Notes: generated by a model from the sequence alone, not told the origin. 64,000 nt of DNA from Ralstonia sp. UNC404CL21Col (GCF_000620465.1 NZ_KK211140.1:685964-749963); one strand, 5' to 3'; shown: positions 1 through 10,999, counted from the stretch's first letter. A program made the numbers and translations.

Positions 1-1
1 C

Positions 2-739
2 GCATCGAGCCTGAAGCCGGAGATCGTGTCCGGTCTCGATATCCTGATCGTGCGCGAACTGACCGGCGACATCTACTTCGGCCAGCCGCGGGGCGTGCGT
101 GCCGCACCGGACGGTGTGTTCGCCGGCGCGCGCGAAGGCTTCGACACCATGCGCTACGCCGAGCCGGAAATCCGCCGCATCGCGCACGTCGCCTTCCAGG
201 CTGCCGCCAAGCGCGGCAAGAAGCTGTGCAGCGTCGACAAGGCCAACGTGCTCGAGACGTTCCAGTTCTGGAAGGACATCGTCACCGACGTGCACAAGGA
301 GTATCCGGAAGTCGAGCTGTCGCACATGTACGTCGACAACGCGGCCATGCAGCTCGTCAAGGCGCCGAAGAACTTCGACGTGATCGTCACCGGCAACATG
401 TTCGGCGACATCCTCTCGGATGAGGCGGCCATGCTGACCGGCTCGATCGGCATGCTGCCGTCGGCGTCGCTCGACGCGAACAACAAGGGCTTGTATGAGC
501 CGTCGCACGGCTCCGCGCCGGACATCGCGGGCAAGGGCGTTGCCAACCCGCTGGCGACGATCCTGTCCGCCGCGATGATGCTGCGCTACTCGCTGAACAA
601 GGCCGAGCAGGCCGATCGCATCGAAAACGCCGTCAAGAAGGTGCTCGCCCAGGGCTATCGCACGGGTGACATCCTGACGCCGGGCTGCAAGCAGGTCGGT
701 ACGGTGGAGATGGGCGACGCGGTGGTCGCTGCCCTGTAA
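2..739 (+). CDS. leuB: 3-isopropylmalate dehydrogenase, 3' part (5' end outside window)
   Basis: C-terminal 245 residues of the NAD-dependent enzyme that oxidises and decarboxylates 3-isopropylmalate in leucine synthesis. The frame is open to the left edge, so the N-terminal part of this roughly 355-residue family is missing. Visible family motifs are the [10 protein letters not shown] strand, the metal/substrate segment [12 protein letters not shown], and the NAD-binding loop [16 protein letters not shown]. The reported internal GTG at 26 is not the true start. It ends at a TAA at 737-739 and is followed by a 339-base gap before asd. Family identity is near certain. Confidence 0.97.
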   Translation, partial: ASSLKPEIVSGLDILIVRELTGDIYFGQPRGVRAAPDGVFAGAREGFDTMRYAEPEIRRIAHVAFQAAAKRGKKLCSVDKANVLETFQFWKDIVTDVHKEYPEVELSHMYVDNAAMQLVKAPKNFDVIVTGNMFGDILSDEAAMLTGSIGMLPSASLDANNKGLYEPSHGSAPDIAGKGVANPLATILSAAMMLRYSLNKAEQADRIENAVKKVLAQGYRTGDILTPGCKQVGTVEMGDAVVAAL

Positions 740-1078
740 ACGCAACGCGCGTTGCGGTGCCGTCACATCCGGCGCCGCAATCGTCGTTTTTTCGGTGGAC
801 ACATGTTGCAGTGCATTGTGTGGCCGCCAAATCGTGTATATTTTTGCAGATGATCTCGATCGCGCTCCCCGTCCTCGTACTGGGCATTCTGGGCACCCTG
901 GCTATCGCCGCCAAGGGCACTGCCGCGCGCGCTCGCATGACGCCTGTCGAGATTCGCACGACCACCAAAATCATTACCAAAAAAACGATCTCGTAGATCG
1001 TCCGTCGTGCCCGTTCGCCTTCCCCGCGCGGTCACGCCGGGCGACCGAGGCGGGGAAAATCACTAGAGGTTCACAATC
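740..1078. other. leuB-asd intergenic region
   Basis: A 339-base gap. It holds a possible sigma-70 -10 element (TATATT at 837-842) and a 48-codon open frame starting at 850, listed separately. There is no obvious terminator for leuB with a T-run. An ordinary ribosome site is not obvious directly before asd (only the AGAGG at 1065-1069). Confidence 0.5.
850..996 (+). CDS. possible small hydrophobic protein, 48 residues
   Basis: An open frame between leuB and asd. The N-terminal 20 residues are hydrophobic (LPVLVLGILGTLAIAA) and could span a membrane once. The rest is basic and threonine/isoleucine/lysine rich and ends in KKTIS. No Shine-Dalgarno sequence is visible. A TATATT hexamer lies 8 bases upstream of the ATG, so a transcript from it would be almost leaderless. 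I do not recognise a family. It could equally be chance coding in the asd leader. Confidence 0.3.
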   Translation: MISIALPVLVLGILGTLAIAAKGTAARARMTPVEIRTTTKIITKKTIS

Positions 1079-2182
1079 ATGAAGGTAGGTCTCGTCGGTT
1101 GGCGCGGCATGGTCGGCAGCGTGCTGATGCAGCGCATGCAGGAAGAAAAGGATTTCGACCTGATCGACACCGTGTTTTTCAGCACCAGCAACGCCGGCGG
1201 CAAGGCGCCCGCATTCGCCAAGACGGATGCGCCCCTGGCCGACGCCAACGACATCGAAGCACTGAAGGCCTGCGACACGATCATCACGTGCCAGGGCGGT
1301 GACTACACGACCGAAGTCTTCCCGAAGCTGCGCGCTGCCGGCTGGAAGGGCTACTGGATCGACGCCGCCTCGACGCTGCGCATGGAAGACGACGCCGTGA
1401 TCGTGCTGGACCCGGTCAACCTGTCGCTCATTAAGAACGCGGTGGCGGCTGGCACCAAGAACTTCATCGGCGGCAACTGCACCAACTCCATCCTGCTGAT
1501 GGGCGTGGGCGGCCTGTTCCGCGAAGGCCTGGTCGAATGGGTCAGCTCGATGACCTACCAGGCGGCTTCGGGCGGTGGTGCGAACCACATGCGCGAACTG
1601 CTCAAGGGCATGGGCGTGATCCACGGTGCTGTCGCCGATGAGCTGGCCAATCCGGCTTCCGCCATCCTGGACATCGACCGCAAGGTTGCCAAGACCATCC
1701 GCGAAGATGTGCCGACCGAATTCTTCCCGGCGCCGCTGGCCGGTGGCCTGATTCCGTGGATCGACAAGCAGCTCGACAACGGTCAGTCGAAGGAAGAGTG
1801 GAAGGGGCAGGCTGAGGTCAACAAGATCCTGGGCACGGCGCAGACGATTCCGGTCGATGGCCTGTGTGTGCGGATCGGCGCAATGCGCTGCCACAGCCTG
1901 GGCCTGACGCTCAAGCTCAAGCGCGACCTGCCGCTCGACGAAATCGAGCAGATCATCCGCTCGGGCAACCCGTGGGTGAAGTGGGTCCCGAACGATCGCA
2001 GCATCACCGAGAAGGAACTGACGCCGGCATCCATCACTGGTGGCCTGGAAATCGGTGTGGGTCGCGTGCGCAAGCTCAACATGGGGCCGGAATATGTGAG
2101 CGCCTTCGTGATCGGTGACCAGCTTCTGTGGGGCGCCGCCGAGCCGCTGCGTCGTACGCTCCGTATCCTACTGGGCAAGTGA
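1079..2182 (+). CDS. asd: aspartate-semialdehyde dehydrogenase
   Basis: Reduces aspartyl-4-phosphate to aspartate semialdehyde, the branch point for lysine/diaminopimelate, threonine and methionine. The 367-residue length matches the gram-negative form. The N-terminal nucleotide-binding motif [11 protein letters not shown] is at residues 4-14. The catalytic cysteine is C134 in FIGGNCTNS, and the active-site histidine is H272 in RIGAMRCHS. It sits between leuB and fimV, the usual neighbourhood in this group of betaproteobacteria. The start is the only ATG that preserves the full Rossmann strand. Confidence 0.98.
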   Translation: MKVGLVGWRGMVGSVLMQRMQEEKDFDLIDTVFFSTSNAGGKAPAFAKTDAPLADANDIEALKACDTIITCQGGDYTTEVFPKLRAAGWKGYWIDAASTLRMEDDAVIVLDPVNLSLIKNAVAAGTKNFIGGNCTNSILLMGVGGLFREGLVEWVSSMTYQAASGGGANHMRELLKGMGVIHGAVADELANPASAILDIDRKVAKTIREDVPTEFFPAPLAGGLIPWIDKQLDNGQSKEEWKGQAEVNKILGTAQTIPVDGLCVRIGAMRCHSLGLTLKLKRDLPLDEIEQIIRSGNPWVKWVPNDRSITEKELTPASITGGLEIGVGRVRKLNMGPEYVSAFVIGDQLLWGAAEPLRRTLRILLGK

Positions 2183-2569
2183 TTCAGGCTTTGCTTTCGT
2201 TGTCGGACCGTGCATCGGAGGCCGTCGTTGCGGCCTGACAACAGAAAGTGTGCTTTTTCAACCAACGCCGCGCGGCCTGCGCGGCGTTGTGCCATCTGGA
2301 TGCCCACGGCTTGTAACGTTGGTACACAATAGCGGCCGGAACGCCGTCCGCCCATTCGTGGGGTGGACGGAGCACGGGGAAGGGTTAGCGCCACATGAAG
2401 CACGCGCATTCCGGGGGGTACGTCGGGTGCTTCAGAATCTCGCCAATTGTGTCGTTTTCATAAAAATTGACGGCGGTTCTTATCCAGCATTTCACGTTTT
2501 GGGTGAACTTGCTGCGCTAACTCGTTGATGTTAAGTTCGTTTGCACATTAAAAGATAACGGAGTCGAAG
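2183..2569. other. asd-fimV intergenic region with a strong inverted repeat
   Basis: A 387-base gap with no convincing gene. A perfect 11-base inverted repeat (arms 2263-2273 and 2279-2289, 5-base loop) follows a short T-run. A smaller one (AGGCCG/CGGCCT) lies at about 2217-2236. Neither is followed by a T-tract, so they are weak terminator candidates for asd or structure in a long fimV leader. The stretch 2440-2570 is less GC-rich than the surroundings and probably carries the fimV promoter. Confidence 0.5.
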
Positions 2570-5485
2570 GTGAGGGTGAGCCAATACCGCCGGAGAGAAT
2601 CGTCCCATCGCAGTCCTCGCTGGTCGGCCGTCGCGTTTGCTGCGGCGAGCCTGCTGCTGATCCAGCCCGCTGCGCAAGCGGCGGGTTTCGGCGCGCTGCA
2701 TGTGCGTTCCAGCCTCGGCCAGCCGCTGCAGGCCGAAATCGATCTGACCGGCGTGACGCCCGAAGAGGCGCAAAACCTGGTCGCCAAGCTGGCTGCACCG
2801 GATGCCTATTCGCGTGCCGGGCTGACCTACAACCCGATCGTCTCCTCGCTGCGTGCCTCGTTGGAACGCCAGTCGAACGGCAATTACGTGGTGCGCCTGC
2901 GCTCGACGCAGCCCGTCGCGGAGCCGTTCGTCGATGTTCTGGTTGACCTGAACTGGGCGAGCGGCCACGTTTCGCGCGCCTATACGTTCCTGCTGGACCC
3001 GGTTGGCTCCAGCAATACCGCACAGAATTTCGCGCCGACGCCGGTTGTGCAGGCCACGACGCCTGGCGCGGCTGAACCGACACCGTCTGCTTCGACTGCT
3101 CAACCGCAAGCGGCGGCCCCGGCTGCCGCCTCGCCGGCACCGACGCGGCAGCCCCGTGCTGCTCGTCAGGCGGCACGTCCGCAGCAAGCGGCGCCTGCTG
3201 CCACCGCGCCGGATGCTACGCCGGGTGGTTCGTATACGGTGCAGCGCGGCGATAGCCTGTACGACGTGGCATCGACGGCCGCGCAAGGTCAGGACGCCGT
3301 TTCGCTCGACCAGATGCTGTTGGCGCTGTATCGCAACAATCCCAACGCTTTCATTGGCGGCAACATCAACCGTCTGCGTACCGGCTCGGTACTGAAGGTG
3401 CCGTCGCAGGCCGAAGCGCAGAAAACGCCGGCGCGCGAAGCACGCCGCGAAGTCATTGCGCAGACGTCCGGCTTTGGCGGGTATCGCAACCGCCTCGCCA
3501 CGGCGGCTGAAGCCAACGCCGCCACGGATACCGACTCCGCCCGCCAGCAGAGCGGCAGCGTGTCGGCCCGCGTGCAGGATCAAGCCACGCCGGCTGCCAG
3601 CGGCCGCGACGAACTGCGTCTCTCCAAGGCAGACCGTACCGGCAAGGCGGGTGCGGCAGCCGCCCGCGATGAGGAACTCGTCGCCAAGGAGCGTGCGCTC
3701 AAGGAAATGGAATCGCGCGTTGCGCAGTTGGAGAAGAATCTCTCCGACATGCAGCGCCTGGTCGAATTGAAGAACGCCGAACTGGCCAAGGCGGCCAGCG
3801 CCGCCAAGCCTGCCGCTGGTGCTGCGCCGTCGACGGCCGCGCCTGCTGTGGCCGCGGCCAATGCCCCGGCACCCGCACCGGCCGCTGCTGCTTCGTCAGC
3901 GCCGGCTCCTGCTGCCGCTGCACCTGCAGAAACGGCCGCTGCTGCACCGGCATCCTCCGCGACGGCTGCGACGGCAGCTTCCGCGCCGGAAGCGGCATCG
4001 GCGCCGGTAGCGGCAGCTTCGGCACCGCAGGCGGCCAGCGCCCCGGTGGCAGCTGCCTCCGCGCCCGCCGCCGCGCCGAAGAAGGCACCGGTGGTTGTGG
4101 CCCCGCCGCCCCCGATTCAAGAGGAATCGTTCCTCTCGTCGTTGCTGGGCAACCCGATGGCCCTGGGCCTGGGTGGCTTGGTCGTCGCGCTGCTGGGCGG
4201 TCTGGTGGTGTATCGCCGTCGACAGCAGAAGCCTGAGCAGGCACATGGCTTCCAGGACAGCTTGCTGTCACAGGAAAGCACCGTGATGGCGGGAGCCAAC
4301 TCGCTGTTCGGCGCGGCCGGCGGTCAAAGCGTCGACACCTCGCAGCACAGCGTGTTCGGTGCGGATTTCCGTATCGGCGGCGGCAACGAGAGCAACGAGG
4401 TCGATCCGATCGCCGAAGCCGATGTCTACATCGCCTACGGCCGCGACGTGCAAGCCGAAGAAATCCTGCGCGAGGCATTGGAGCAGCATCCGGAGCGCCA
4501 AGCCATTCGCCTGAAGTTGATGGAAATTTACGCCAATCGCCAGGATGCCCACGGCTTCCAGACCATTGCTGAAGAGATGCTGGCGCAAGTTGGCGCGTCC
4601 TCGCCGGAATGGGCGGAGGCTGCCGCAATGGGCCGCAAGTTCGATCCGGCCAACCCGCTGTATCTGACGGTGCAGGGCGACGGAAGCCATCCGGGTGCCG
4701 AAGCGCACGCAGAGCCCAGCCATGCAGGTGCCGCGGTTGCAGGCGCCGCTGCGCTGGCAGGTGTGGGCGCCGCAGTGGCCGCCGAAGCCTTCAGCCCGAC
4801 GGTGACGGGGCAGACCACCCGTCGCGGTGATGACTGGACGACGTTGTCCCCGGATCTGGATCCGTCCGCGCCGTCGACCAAGGCACCGCAACTGGCCGAT
4901 TTCGATCTGCCGCTGGAGTCGTTCCCGGTGCCGGCAGCGGGCGAGCCGATCACCGCGCCGGAAGAGGCCTCGGATATCTTCAAGGTGCATGCCGAACCCC
5001 AGGCCGATCTGCCGCAGTTCAACGCGCACGCTGGCGAGGCCTATCAGCCCGTCGCTGCGCCGCCGCTGCACATGGATCTGTCGGACCTGTCGCTCGACCT
5101 GAACCCGACGCCGCCCGCCGCAGAAACGGCGGCTCCGGCAGCATCGGTCGCTGCCGAGGAAAGCCTGCCGAGCTGGGCGCAGCCGGCGGATCTGTCGCAG
5201 GCCCCGATGCACTTCGAATCCGAGCCGCATCATGCGGAGCACGCCGAGGTTGCCAACGACGAGCCGCAATCGGCGATCCGTCTGGACACCAACTTGCCGC
5301 ACACGCTGTCGGGCGAGCACGGTGCCGATGGTGTGCGCGATCTGCAGATCAAGTTCGATCTGGCCAAGGCCTACATCGAGATTGGCGACAAGGAAGGCGC
5401 TCGCGAACTGCTGCAGGAAGTGCTGGACCTGGGCGATCCGTCGTTCCACGCCGAGGCGCAAGCCTTGATGCGCCAGATCGGCTGA
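2570..5485 (+). CDS. fimV: FimV-family polar hub / pilus assembly protein
   Basis: A 971-residue inner-membrane protein. In relatives it binds peptidoglycan and organises type IV pili, type II secretion and polar signalling. Layout: signal segment about 20-40; the conserved FimV N-terminal domain (about 40-145); a LysM domain about 221-275 ([13 protein letters not shown]); a coiled coil about 365-405; a long Ala/Pro-rich linker to about 515 with repeated AASAP units; one membrane span about 527-548; an acidic cytoplasmic part; and the C-terminal FimV/TPR-like motif [16 protein letters not shown]. The start is a GTG; GTG at 2576 in the same frame is possible. A terminator follows directly. Confidence 0.93.
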   Translation: MRVSQYRRRESSHRSPRWSAVAFAAASLLLIQPAAQAAGFGALHVRSSLGQPLQAEIDLTGVTPEEAQNLVAKLAAPDAYSRAGLTYNPIVSSLRASLERQSNGNYVVRLRSTQPVAEPFVDVLVDLNWASGHVSRAYTFLLDPVGSSNTAQNFAPTPVVQATTPGAAEPTPSASTAQPQAAAPAAASPAPTRQPRAARQAARPQQAAPAATAPDATPGGSYTVQRGDSLYDVASTAAQGQDAVSLDQMLLALYRNNPNAFIGGNINRLRTGSVLKVPSQAEAQKTPAREARREVIAQTSGFGGYRNRLATAAEANAATDTDSARQQSGSVSARVQDQATPAASGRDELRLSKADRTGKAGAAAARDEELVAKERALKEMESRVAQLEKNLSDMQRLVELKNAELAKAASAAKPAAGAAPSTAAPAVAAANAPAPAPAAAASSAPAPAAAAPAETAAAAPASSATAATAASAPEAASAPVAAASAPQAASAPVAAASAPAAAPKKAPVVVAPPPPIQEESFLSSLLGNPMALGLGGLVVALLGGLVVYRRRQQKPEQAHGFQDSLLSQESTVMAGANSLFGAAGGQSVDTSQHSVFGADFRIGGGNESNEVDPIAEADVYIAYGRDVQAEEILREALEQHPERQAIRLKLMEIYANRQDAHGFQTIAEEMLAQVGASSPEWAEAAAMGRKFDPANPLYLTVQGDGSHPGAEAHAEPSHAGAAVAGAAALAGVGAAVAAEAFSPTVTGQTTRRGDDWTTLSPDLDPSAPSTKAPQLADFDLPLESFPVPAAGEPITAPEEASDIFKVHAEPQADLPQFNAHAGEAYQPVAAPPLHMDLSDLSLDLNPTPPAAETAAPAASVAAEESLPSWAQPADLSQAPMHFESEPHHAEHAEVANDEPQSAIRLDTNLPHTLSGEHGADGVRDLQIKFDLAKAYIEIGDKEGARELLQEVLDLGDPSFHAEAQALMRQIG

Positions 5486-5511
5486 CGCACCGCGTTCCAC
5501 GCCATCGACAG

Positions 5512-5545
5512 CGCCGGCAGGGTGGTATCCTGCCGGCGTTTTTCT
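5512..5545 (+). terminator. Rho-independent terminator after fimV
   Basis: A 10-base stem (CGCCGGCAGG pairing with CCTGCCGGCG), 7-base loop, then TTTTTCTTT. It lies only about 24 bases before the truA start codon, so truA needs read-through or a promoter overlapping the fimV end. Confidence 0.88.
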
Positions 5546-5568
5546 TTCCGCATGAGGATTCACACGGC

Positions 5569-6393
5569 ATGACGCGCATCGCGCTTGGCATCCAGTACGA
5601 CGGTGCCGCGTTTTCGGGTTGGCAATCGCAACCGCACGGCAACACCGTGCAGGACGCGCTGGAGGCGGCGCTGCGGCAGTTTGCTGGCGTGGCATTGCCG
5701 ACCACGGTGGCCGGCCGCACCGATGCCGGTGTGCATGCGCTGGGCCAAGTGGTCCATCTGGACACTGACCTCGTGCGCGAACCGTTCTCCTGGGTGCGCG
5801 GAACCAACGCCTTTCTGCCGCCGACGGTGGCCGTGCGATGGGCGCAGGAGATGCCGGACGATTTCCACGCGCGTTTCTCCGCGCATCGCCGCACCTATTA
5901 CTACGCACTGACCTTTGGTCCGACGCGGGCTCCGCTGCTCGAAGACAAGGCCGGCTACGTGATGCTGCCGCCCGGCCAATCCCTTGACGTGGCAGCCATG
6001 AACGAGGCGGCCCAGGTGCTGGTTGGCGAGCACGATTTCTCGTCGTTTCGCGCGGCCGAATGCCAAGCCAAGTCGCCCGTCAAAACGATGTACTCGATCG
6101 AGGTGCGAGGCGAGGGCGAATGGGTGTTCGTGCGCATTCGCGGCAGCGCGTTCCTGCACCACATGGTGCGCAACATCATGGGCTGCCTCGTGGCGATCGG
6201 GCGCGGCCGCCAGCCGGTGTCCTGGATGGGCGATGTGCTGGCCGCCCGCAGCCGCGTGGCCGCCGCGCCAACTTTCATGCCTGACGGCCTGTATCTGGCC
6301 GAGGTCGGCTATCCTGATGCTTTCTCGTTGCCGGCATCTCCGGCATCGTCCAGCCTGTTTCGCGGCGTGTTCGACGAGCACGCCGGCCTGTGA
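5569..6393 (+). CDS. truA: tRNA pseudouridine(38-40) synthase
   Basis: Isomerises uridines 38-40 in the anticodon arm of many tRNAs. The 274-residue length is typical. The catalytic aspartate is D52 in [12 protein letters not shown], and the C-terminal RNA-binding motif [11 protein letters not shown] is present. The stop codon overlaps the GTG start of trpF, so the two are translationally coupled. A terminator just upstream separates it from fimV. The truA-trpF pairing is common in gamma- and betaproteobacteria. Confidence 0.97.
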   Translation: MTRIALGIQYDGAAFSGWQSQPHGNTVQDALEAALRQFAGVALPTTVAGRTDAGVHALGQVVHLDTDLVREPFSWVRGTNAFLPPTVAVRWAQEMPDDFHARFSAHRRTYYYALTFGPTRAPLLEDKAGYVMLPPGQSLDVAAMNEAAQVLVGEHDFSSFRAAECQAKSPVKTMYSIEVRGEGEWVFVRIRGSAFLHHMVRNIMGCLVAIGRGRQPVSWMGDVLAARSRVAAAPTFMPDGLYLAEVGYPDAFSLPASPASSSLFRGVFDEHAGL

Positions 6394-7109
6394 ATCCCGC
6401 TTCCGCCATGCCGTTGCACCGTACCCGTATCAAGCTGTGCGGCCTGACCCAGCCGGCCGACGTCGACCACGCAGTCGCGCTCGGCGCCGACGCGATCGGT
6501 CTGGTGTTCTATCCGCCCAGCCCGCGTTACGTCGCCATCGAGCGCGCGGCTGAGTTGGCGCGCCGCGCGGGTCCGTTCGTCACTGTGACGGGCCTGTTCG
6601 TCAACGCCACCGCGGATGACGTGGCGCGCGTGCTCGACCAAGTGCCGCTGACGTTGCTTCAGTTCCACGGTGATGAGCCCGCAGAGCTGTGCGCCGAGAT
6701 TGCCGGGCAGGTCGGGCTGCCGTGGCTGCGCGCCCTGCGTGTTCAGCCTGGGGCCGATTTGGTAGAATTCGCGGATCGGTATGCCGCTGCCCAAGGCCTG
6801 CTGCTCGACGCATTTGTCGAGGGGTATGGCGGCGGCGGCCACGTCTTCGACTGGACCCTCATTCCTCCGCAATGGCTCCCGCAATCGCCATCCTTGCCAA
6901 CCACAAGCGCCGCTCCTCGGCTCGTTTTGAGTGGTGGGTTGAGCGCGCAAAACGTCGCTGGCGCGATTGAACGCGTGCGGCCTTACGCTGTTGACGTCAG
7001 CAGCGGAATCGAAGCCGCACGGGGCGTGAAAGATCACGCCCGGATGACCGCATTTGTGCGTGCGGTCCGCGAGGCCGATGCAGCCCTGGGCGCATCGGTG
7101 CAGGCCTGA
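6390..7109 (+). CDS. trpF: phosphoribosylanthranilate isomerase
   Basis: Catalyses the Amadori rearrangement of phosphoribosylanthranilate in tryptophan synthesis. The frame begins with a GTG overlapping the truA stop; an ATG at residue 7 is the alternative. Catalytic residues are C17 in IKLCGL and D154 in HVFDWTLI. The phosphate-binding loop [10 protein letters not shown] lies near residue 190. Monofunctional and normal in length (239 residues), it opens the trpF-trpB-methyltransferase-trpA block. Confidence 0.97.
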   Translation: MNPASAMPLHRTRIKLCGLTQPADVDHAVALGADAIGLVFYPPSPRYVAIERAAELARRAGPFVTVTGLFVNATADDVARVLDQVPLTLLQFHGDEPAELCAEIAGQVGLPWLRALRVQPGADLVEFADRYAAAQGLLLDAFVEGYGGGGHVFDWTLIPPQWLPQSPSLPTTSAAPRLVLSGGLSAQNVAGAIERVRPYAVDVSSGIEAARGVKDHARMTAFVRAVREADAALGASVQA

Positions 7110-7204
7110 GCCGATCCGGCAGGTCTTTCGCGACGCACGCCTTCCTGAATATCTCCGCCGACGGGGCTGCTCCCTGACCTCGGCGGACGCCTCGAGAGAT
7201 TGCC

Positions 7205-8398
7205 ATGTACAACCTGCCCGACGCCCACGGCCATTTCGGTCCCTACGGCGGCACCTTCGTTGCGGAAACGCTGTCCCACGCGCTCGATGAACTGCGCGAC
7301 GCCTATGCGCGTTACCAGCACGATCCCGAGTTCATCAAGGAATACGAATACGAGCTGAAGCACTTCGTCGGCCGGCCGTCGCCGATCTATCACGCACGCC
7401 GCCTGACCGAACACTGCGGCGGCGCACAGATCTATCTCAAGCGCGAAGACCTGAACCACACCGGCGCGCACAAGGTGAACAACGTGATCGGCCAGGCGCT
7501 GCTGGCGCGGCGCATGGGCAAGCCGCGCGTGATTGCGGAAACGGGCGCGGGCCAGCACGGCGTTGCCACCGCCACGATTGCGGCCCGCTACGGCATGGAA
7601 TGCGTCGTCTACATGGGCAGCGAAGACGTGCGCCGCCAGGCCGCCAACGTCTACCGCATGAAGCTGCTGGGCGCGACCGTGGTGCCAGTGGAATCGGGCT
7701 CGCGCACGCTCAAGGACGCGCTGAACGAAGCCATGCGCGACTGGGTGACCAACGTGGCCGACACCTTCTACATCATCGGCACGGTGGCGGGCCCGCACCC
7801 GTATCCGATGATGGTGCGCGACTTCCAGGCCGTGATCGGCGAGGAATGCAAGGTGCAGATGCCCGAGATGGCCGGGCGCCAGCCGGACGCCGTGATCGCC
7901 TGCGTGGGCGGCGGCTCCAACGCCATGGGCATCTTCTATCCGTACATCGACCATGCCGACGTCAAGCTGATCGGCGTGGAGGCGGCGGGCGAGGGCATCG
8001 AGACCGGCCGCCACGCCGCGTCGCTCACGGGCGGCTCGCCCGGCGTGCTTCACGGCAACCGCACCTATCTGCTGCAGGATGAAGACGGCCAGATCATCGA
8101 GACGCATTCGATTTCGGCGGGGCTCGATTACCCGGGCGTCGGTCCGGAGCACGCCTGGTTGAAGGACGTGCAGCGCGCCGAATACGTCGGCATTACCGAC
8201 AAGGAAGCGCTGCAGGCTTTCCATGACTTGTGCCGCATGGAGGGCATCATCCCTGCGCTGGAATCGAGCCACGCGCTGGCGTATGCGTGCAAGCTGGCGC
8301 CGACGCTCCCGAAGGATAAGGTCCTGCTGGTGAACCTGTCGGGCCGCGGCGACAAGGATATGCATACCGTCGCCGAATTCTCCGGCATCAAGCTCTGA
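7205..8398 (+). CDS. trpB: tryptophan synthase beta chain
   Basis: PLP enzyme joining indole and serine. 397 residues, family-typical. The PLP lysine is K90 in [11 protein letters not shown], and the phosphate loop GGGSNAMG is near residue 235. A 95-base gap separates it from trpF. That gap contains an 8-base stem (7154-7161 with 7180-7187) but no T-tract, so it is not a clear terminator. A methyltransferase gene follows after 10 bases, ahead of trpA. Confidence 0.98.
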   Translation: MYNLPDAHGHFGPYGGTFVAETLSHALDELRDAYARYQHDPEFIKEYEYELKHFVGRPSPIYHARRLTEHCGGAQIYLKREDLNHTGAHKVNNVIGQALLARRMGKPRVIAETGAGQHGVATATIAARYGMECVVYMGSEDVRRQAANVYRMKLLGATVVPVESGSRTLKDALNEAMRDWVTNVADTFYIIGTVAGPHPYPMMVRDFQAVIGEECKVQMPEMAGRQPDAVIACVGGGSNAMGIFYPYIDHADVKLIGVEAAGEGIETGRHAASLTGGSPGVLHGNRTYLLQDEDGQIIETHSISAGLDYPGVGPEHAWLKDVQRAEYVGITDKEALQAFHDLCRMEGIIPALESSHALAYACKLAPTLPKDKVLLVNLSGRGDKDMHTVAEFSGIKL

Positions 8399-8408
8399 CG
8401 GACGCCGC

Positions 8409-9230
8409 ATGACCGAGCGCGCCATCGATGGCATCTTCAACGAGGACTGCATTACCGGGGTCGGGCATCTGGCCGACGGTAGCGTCGACCTCGTCATCGC
8501 CGATCCGCCGTACGGCCTGGGCAAGGATTACGGCAACGATTCCGACAAGCTGTCGGGTGATGCCTATCTCGCCTGGTCCGAACGCTGGATCGATGCGGTG
8601 CGGCCCAAGCTGGCGCGCAGCGGATCGCTCTACCTGTTCTGCACGTGGCAATACGCGCCGGAACTGTTCGTGATGCTCAAGCGACGCCTCACGATGGTCA
8701 ACGAGATCATCTGGGACCGCCGCGTGCCGAGCATGGGCGGCAGCACGCGCAAGTTCTCGTCGGTGCACGACAACATCGGCTTTTTTGCCGCTTCACGCGA
8801 TTACTACTTCGATGTCGACGCCGTGCGCATTCCGTACGACGCCGAAACGAAGAAGGCGCGCAGCCGCAAGCGTTTCGAGGGCAAGAAGTGGCTGGAAGTC
8901 GGCTACAACCCGAAGGACGTGTGGAGCGTGTCGCGCCTGCACCGGCAAGACCCCGAGCGCGCAGAGCATCCGACGCAGAAGCCGCTGGAACTGGTGGAGC
9001 GCATGATCCTGGCAAGCTGCCCGCCGGGCGGCCTGGTGCTGGACCCGTTCCTGGGCAGCGGCACCACGGCGGCCGCGTGTGCAAGGCTTGGCCGCCGTTT
9101 CGCCGGCTTCGAGATCAACGCCGACTATTGCCGCGTGGCGCGCGAACGGGTGGCTGCTGTGCATGCCGCCGCTGACGCCAACGCGCAACCGACTGAATCG
9201 CAGGCGCCTGAGACCATCAAGGTCGCCTGA
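8409..9230 (+). CDS. orphan beta-class DNA methyltransferase (N6-adenine or N4-cytosine)
   Basis: Transfers a methyl group to an exocyclic amino group in a short DNA site. 273 residues. The catalytic motif DPPY is at 32-35, and the SAM-binding motif DPFLGSGTT comes late, at 212-220. This IV-before-I order defines the beta class, which includes CcrM-like enzymes. There is no restriction endonuclease or specificity subunit nearby. It sits 10 bases after trpB and 14 before trpA, so it should be co-expressed with tryptophan synthase. From memory, Ralstonia solanacearum has a solitary methyltransferase linked to GTWWAC methylation, and this may be its ortholog; that assignment is inference. Confidence 0.93.
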   Translation: MTERAIDGIFNEDCITGVGHLADGSVDLVIADPPYGLGKDYGNDSDKLSGDAYLAWSERWIDAVRPKLARSGSLYLFCTWQYAPELFVMLKRRLTMVNEIIWDRRVPSMGGSTRKFSSVHDNIGFFAASRDYYFDVDAVRIPYDAETKKARSRKRFEGKKWLEVGYNPKDVWSVSRLHRQDPERAEHPTQKPLELVERMILASCPPGGLVLDPFLGSGTTAAACARLGRRFAGFEINADYCRVARERVAAVHAAADANAQPTESQAPETIKVA

Positions 9231-9244
9231 AACCTGATCCCCCT

Positions 9245-10042
9245 ATGTCCCGCATCGCTCAAACCTTCTCACAACTGTCTGCGCAGGGCCGCAAGGGCCT
9301 GATTCCGTTCATCACGGCCGGCGATCCGTATCCCGAGATGACCGTCGACCTGATGCACGCGCTGGTCAAGGGCGGCTCCAACGTCATCGAACTGGGCGTG
9401 CCGTTTTCCGACCCGATGGCCGATGGTCCGGTGATCCAACGTGCGTCCGAGCGCGCATTGGCCAAGAAGGTGGGCCTGCGCACGGTGCTGGAGTATGTGC
9501 GTGTTTTTCGCACCACCGACTCGACGACGCCCGTGGTGCTCATGGGCTACGCCAACCCGATCGAGCGGATGGGCGTCGAAGCCTTTGCCAAGGCGGCATC
9601 CGAAGCGGGCGTGGACGGTGTCCTCGTGGTCGACTACCCGCCGGAAGAATGCGAGGCCTTTGCCAAGACCATGCGCGCCGCCGGCATCGATCCGATCTTC
9701 CTGTTGGCGCCCACCTCCACCGAAGCACGCATCGCGCAGATTGCCCGTGTGGCCAGCGGCTACATCTATTACGTCTCGCTCAAAGGCGTGACGGGCGCCG
9801 CCACCATCGACCTGGACGCGGTGGCTGAACGCATTCCGCAGATCCGCCAGCACGCGCGGCTGCCCGTGGGCGTCGGTTTCGGCATCCGTGATGCGGCAAC
9901 TGCTCGTGCGATCGGCGGTGTTGCGGATGCGGTGGTCATCGGATCCCGCATTGTGCAATTGTTGGAGGAAGCTCCTCGCGAACAAGCGGTACAATACTTG
10001 ACTGATTTCATCGCGGAGATCCGCCAGGCGCTGGACGCCTGA
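9245..10042 (+). CDS. trpA: tryptophan synthase alpha chain
   Basis: Cleaves indole-glycerol phosphate and channels indole to TrpB. 265 residues. Catalytic E49 and D60 fall exactly at the family positions in [16 protein letters not shown]. The phosphate-binding GVGFGIRD loop is near residue 210. Separated from trpB by the methyltransferase gene. accD begins 30 bases downstream, so the operon probably continues. Confidence 0.98.
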   Translation: MSRIAQTFSQLSAQGRKGLIPFITAGDPYPEMTVDLMHALVKGGSNVIELGVPFSDPMADGPVIQRASERALAKKVGLRTVLEYVRVFRTTDSTTPVVLMGYANPIERMGVEAFAKAASEAGVDGVLVVDYPPEECEAFAKTMRAAGIDPIFLLAPTSTEARIAQIARVASGYIYYVSLKGVTGAATIDLDAVAERIPQIRQHARLPVGVGFGIRDAATARAIGGVADAVVIGSRIVQLLEEAPREQAVQYLTDFIAEIRQALDA

Positions 10043-10072
10043 TCTGCGCGACACCGCATTCAAGGAGCACGC

Positions 10073-10945
10073 ATGAGCTGGCTGGACAAACTGCTTCCGC
10101 CCAAGATCCAACAGACCGACCCGTCGCAGCGCAAGGGCATTCCCGAAGGCCTGTGGGTCAAATGCCCGGCTTGCGAGTCGGTGCTGTATCGGACCGACGT
10201 CGAGGCCAACCTGCACGTTTGCCCGAAGTGCGATCACCATATGCGCATCGGCGCCCGCGCCCGCCTGGACGCACTGCTGGACGCCGAAGGCCGCTATGAG
10301 CTGGGCCAGGAGATCCTCCCGGTCGACGCGCTCAAGTTCAAGGACACGAAGAAGTACCCCGACCGCATTAAGGCGGCGATGGACGACACGGGTGAAACCG
10401 ACGCCATGGTCGTGATGGGCGGCGCCATTCACGCGCTGCCGGTCGTCGTGGCGTGCTTCGAGTTCGAATTCATGGGCGGCTCGATGGGCTCCGTGGTGGG
10501 CGAGCGTTTCACGCGCGGCGCACAGACGGCGCTGGAGCAAAAGGTACCGTTCATCTGCGTGTCGGCCACCGGTGGCGCGCGCATGCAGGAAAGCCTGCTG
10601 TCGCTCATGCAGATGGCGAAGACGACGTCGATGATCCAGAAGCTGGCTGAAGCCAAGCTGCCGTTCATCAGCGTGCTGACCGATCCGACCATGGGCGGCG
10701 TGTCCGCCAGCTTCGCCTTCATGGGCGACGTGGTGATCGCCGAACCGAAGGCGCTGATCGGCTTTGCCGGCCCGCGCGTGATCGAACAAACCGTTCGCGA
10801 GAAGCTGCCGGAAGGCTTCCAGCGCGCCGAGTTCCTGCTGCAGAAGGGTGCCATCGACATGATCGTCGATCGCCGCAACATGCGCCGCGAGATCGCCGAG
10901 CTTCTGGCGCTCCTGCAGAAGCAGCCGGCCGACGCACTGGCCTGA
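10073..10945 (+). CDS. accD: acetyl-CoA carboxylase carboxyltransferase subunit beta
   Basis: Pairs with AccA to move carboxyl from biotin to acetyl-CoA in fatty acid synthesis. 290 residues. The N-terminal four-cysteine zinc ribbon is C31, C34, C50 and C53. The crotonase-fold core carries the oxyanion segment [11 protein letters not shown] Rho-independent terminator at 10966-10999 follows. Confidence 0.98.
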   Translation: MSWLDKLLPPKIQQTDPSQRKGIPEGLWVKCPACESVLYRTDVEANLHVCPKCDHHMRIGARARLDALLDAEGRYELGQEILPVDALKFKDTKKYPDRIKAAMDDTGETDAMVVMGGAIHALPVVVACFEFEFMGGSMGSVVGERFTRGAQTALEQKVPFICVSATGGARMQESLLSLMQMAKTTSMIQKLAEAKLPFISVLTDPTMGGVSASFAFMGDVVIAEPKALIGFAGPRVIEQTVREKLPEGFQRAEFLLQKGAIDMIVDRRNMRREIAELLALLQKQPADALA

Positions 10946-10965
10946 TGCCGCACATCTGTTGAACC

Positions 10966-10999
10966 GAAGCGCGGGCGAGAGTCCGCGCTTCTTGTTTTT
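10966..10999 (+). terminator. Rho-independent terminator after accD
   Basis: A 9-base stem (GAAGCGCGG with CCGCGCTTC), 8-base loop, then TTGTTTTT. It ends the trp-accD transcript 40 bases before folC. Confidence 0.8.

Noticed and set aside
2115-2528. 137-codon plus-strand frame overlapping the asd end
   Set aside because: Overlaps asd, contains the inverted repeats, no ribosome site, no family resemblance.
3990-4080. AASAP-type repeats in fimV as a mobile or CRISPR-like repeat
   Set aside because: They are low-complexity Ala/Pro linker codons inside one protein domain, not spaced DNA repeats.
4268-5908. 546-codon frame antisense to fimV and truA
   Set aside because: Crosses two real genes and a clear terminator; no initiation signals.
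7154-7187. 8-base stem before trpB as a trp attenuator
   Set aside because: No T-tract, no Trp-codon leader peptide and no alternative pairing seen; only a stem in a 95-base gap.
7034-8524. 496-codon frame antisense to trpB
   Set aside because: Shadow of trpB and the start of the methyltransferase gene; no supporting signals.
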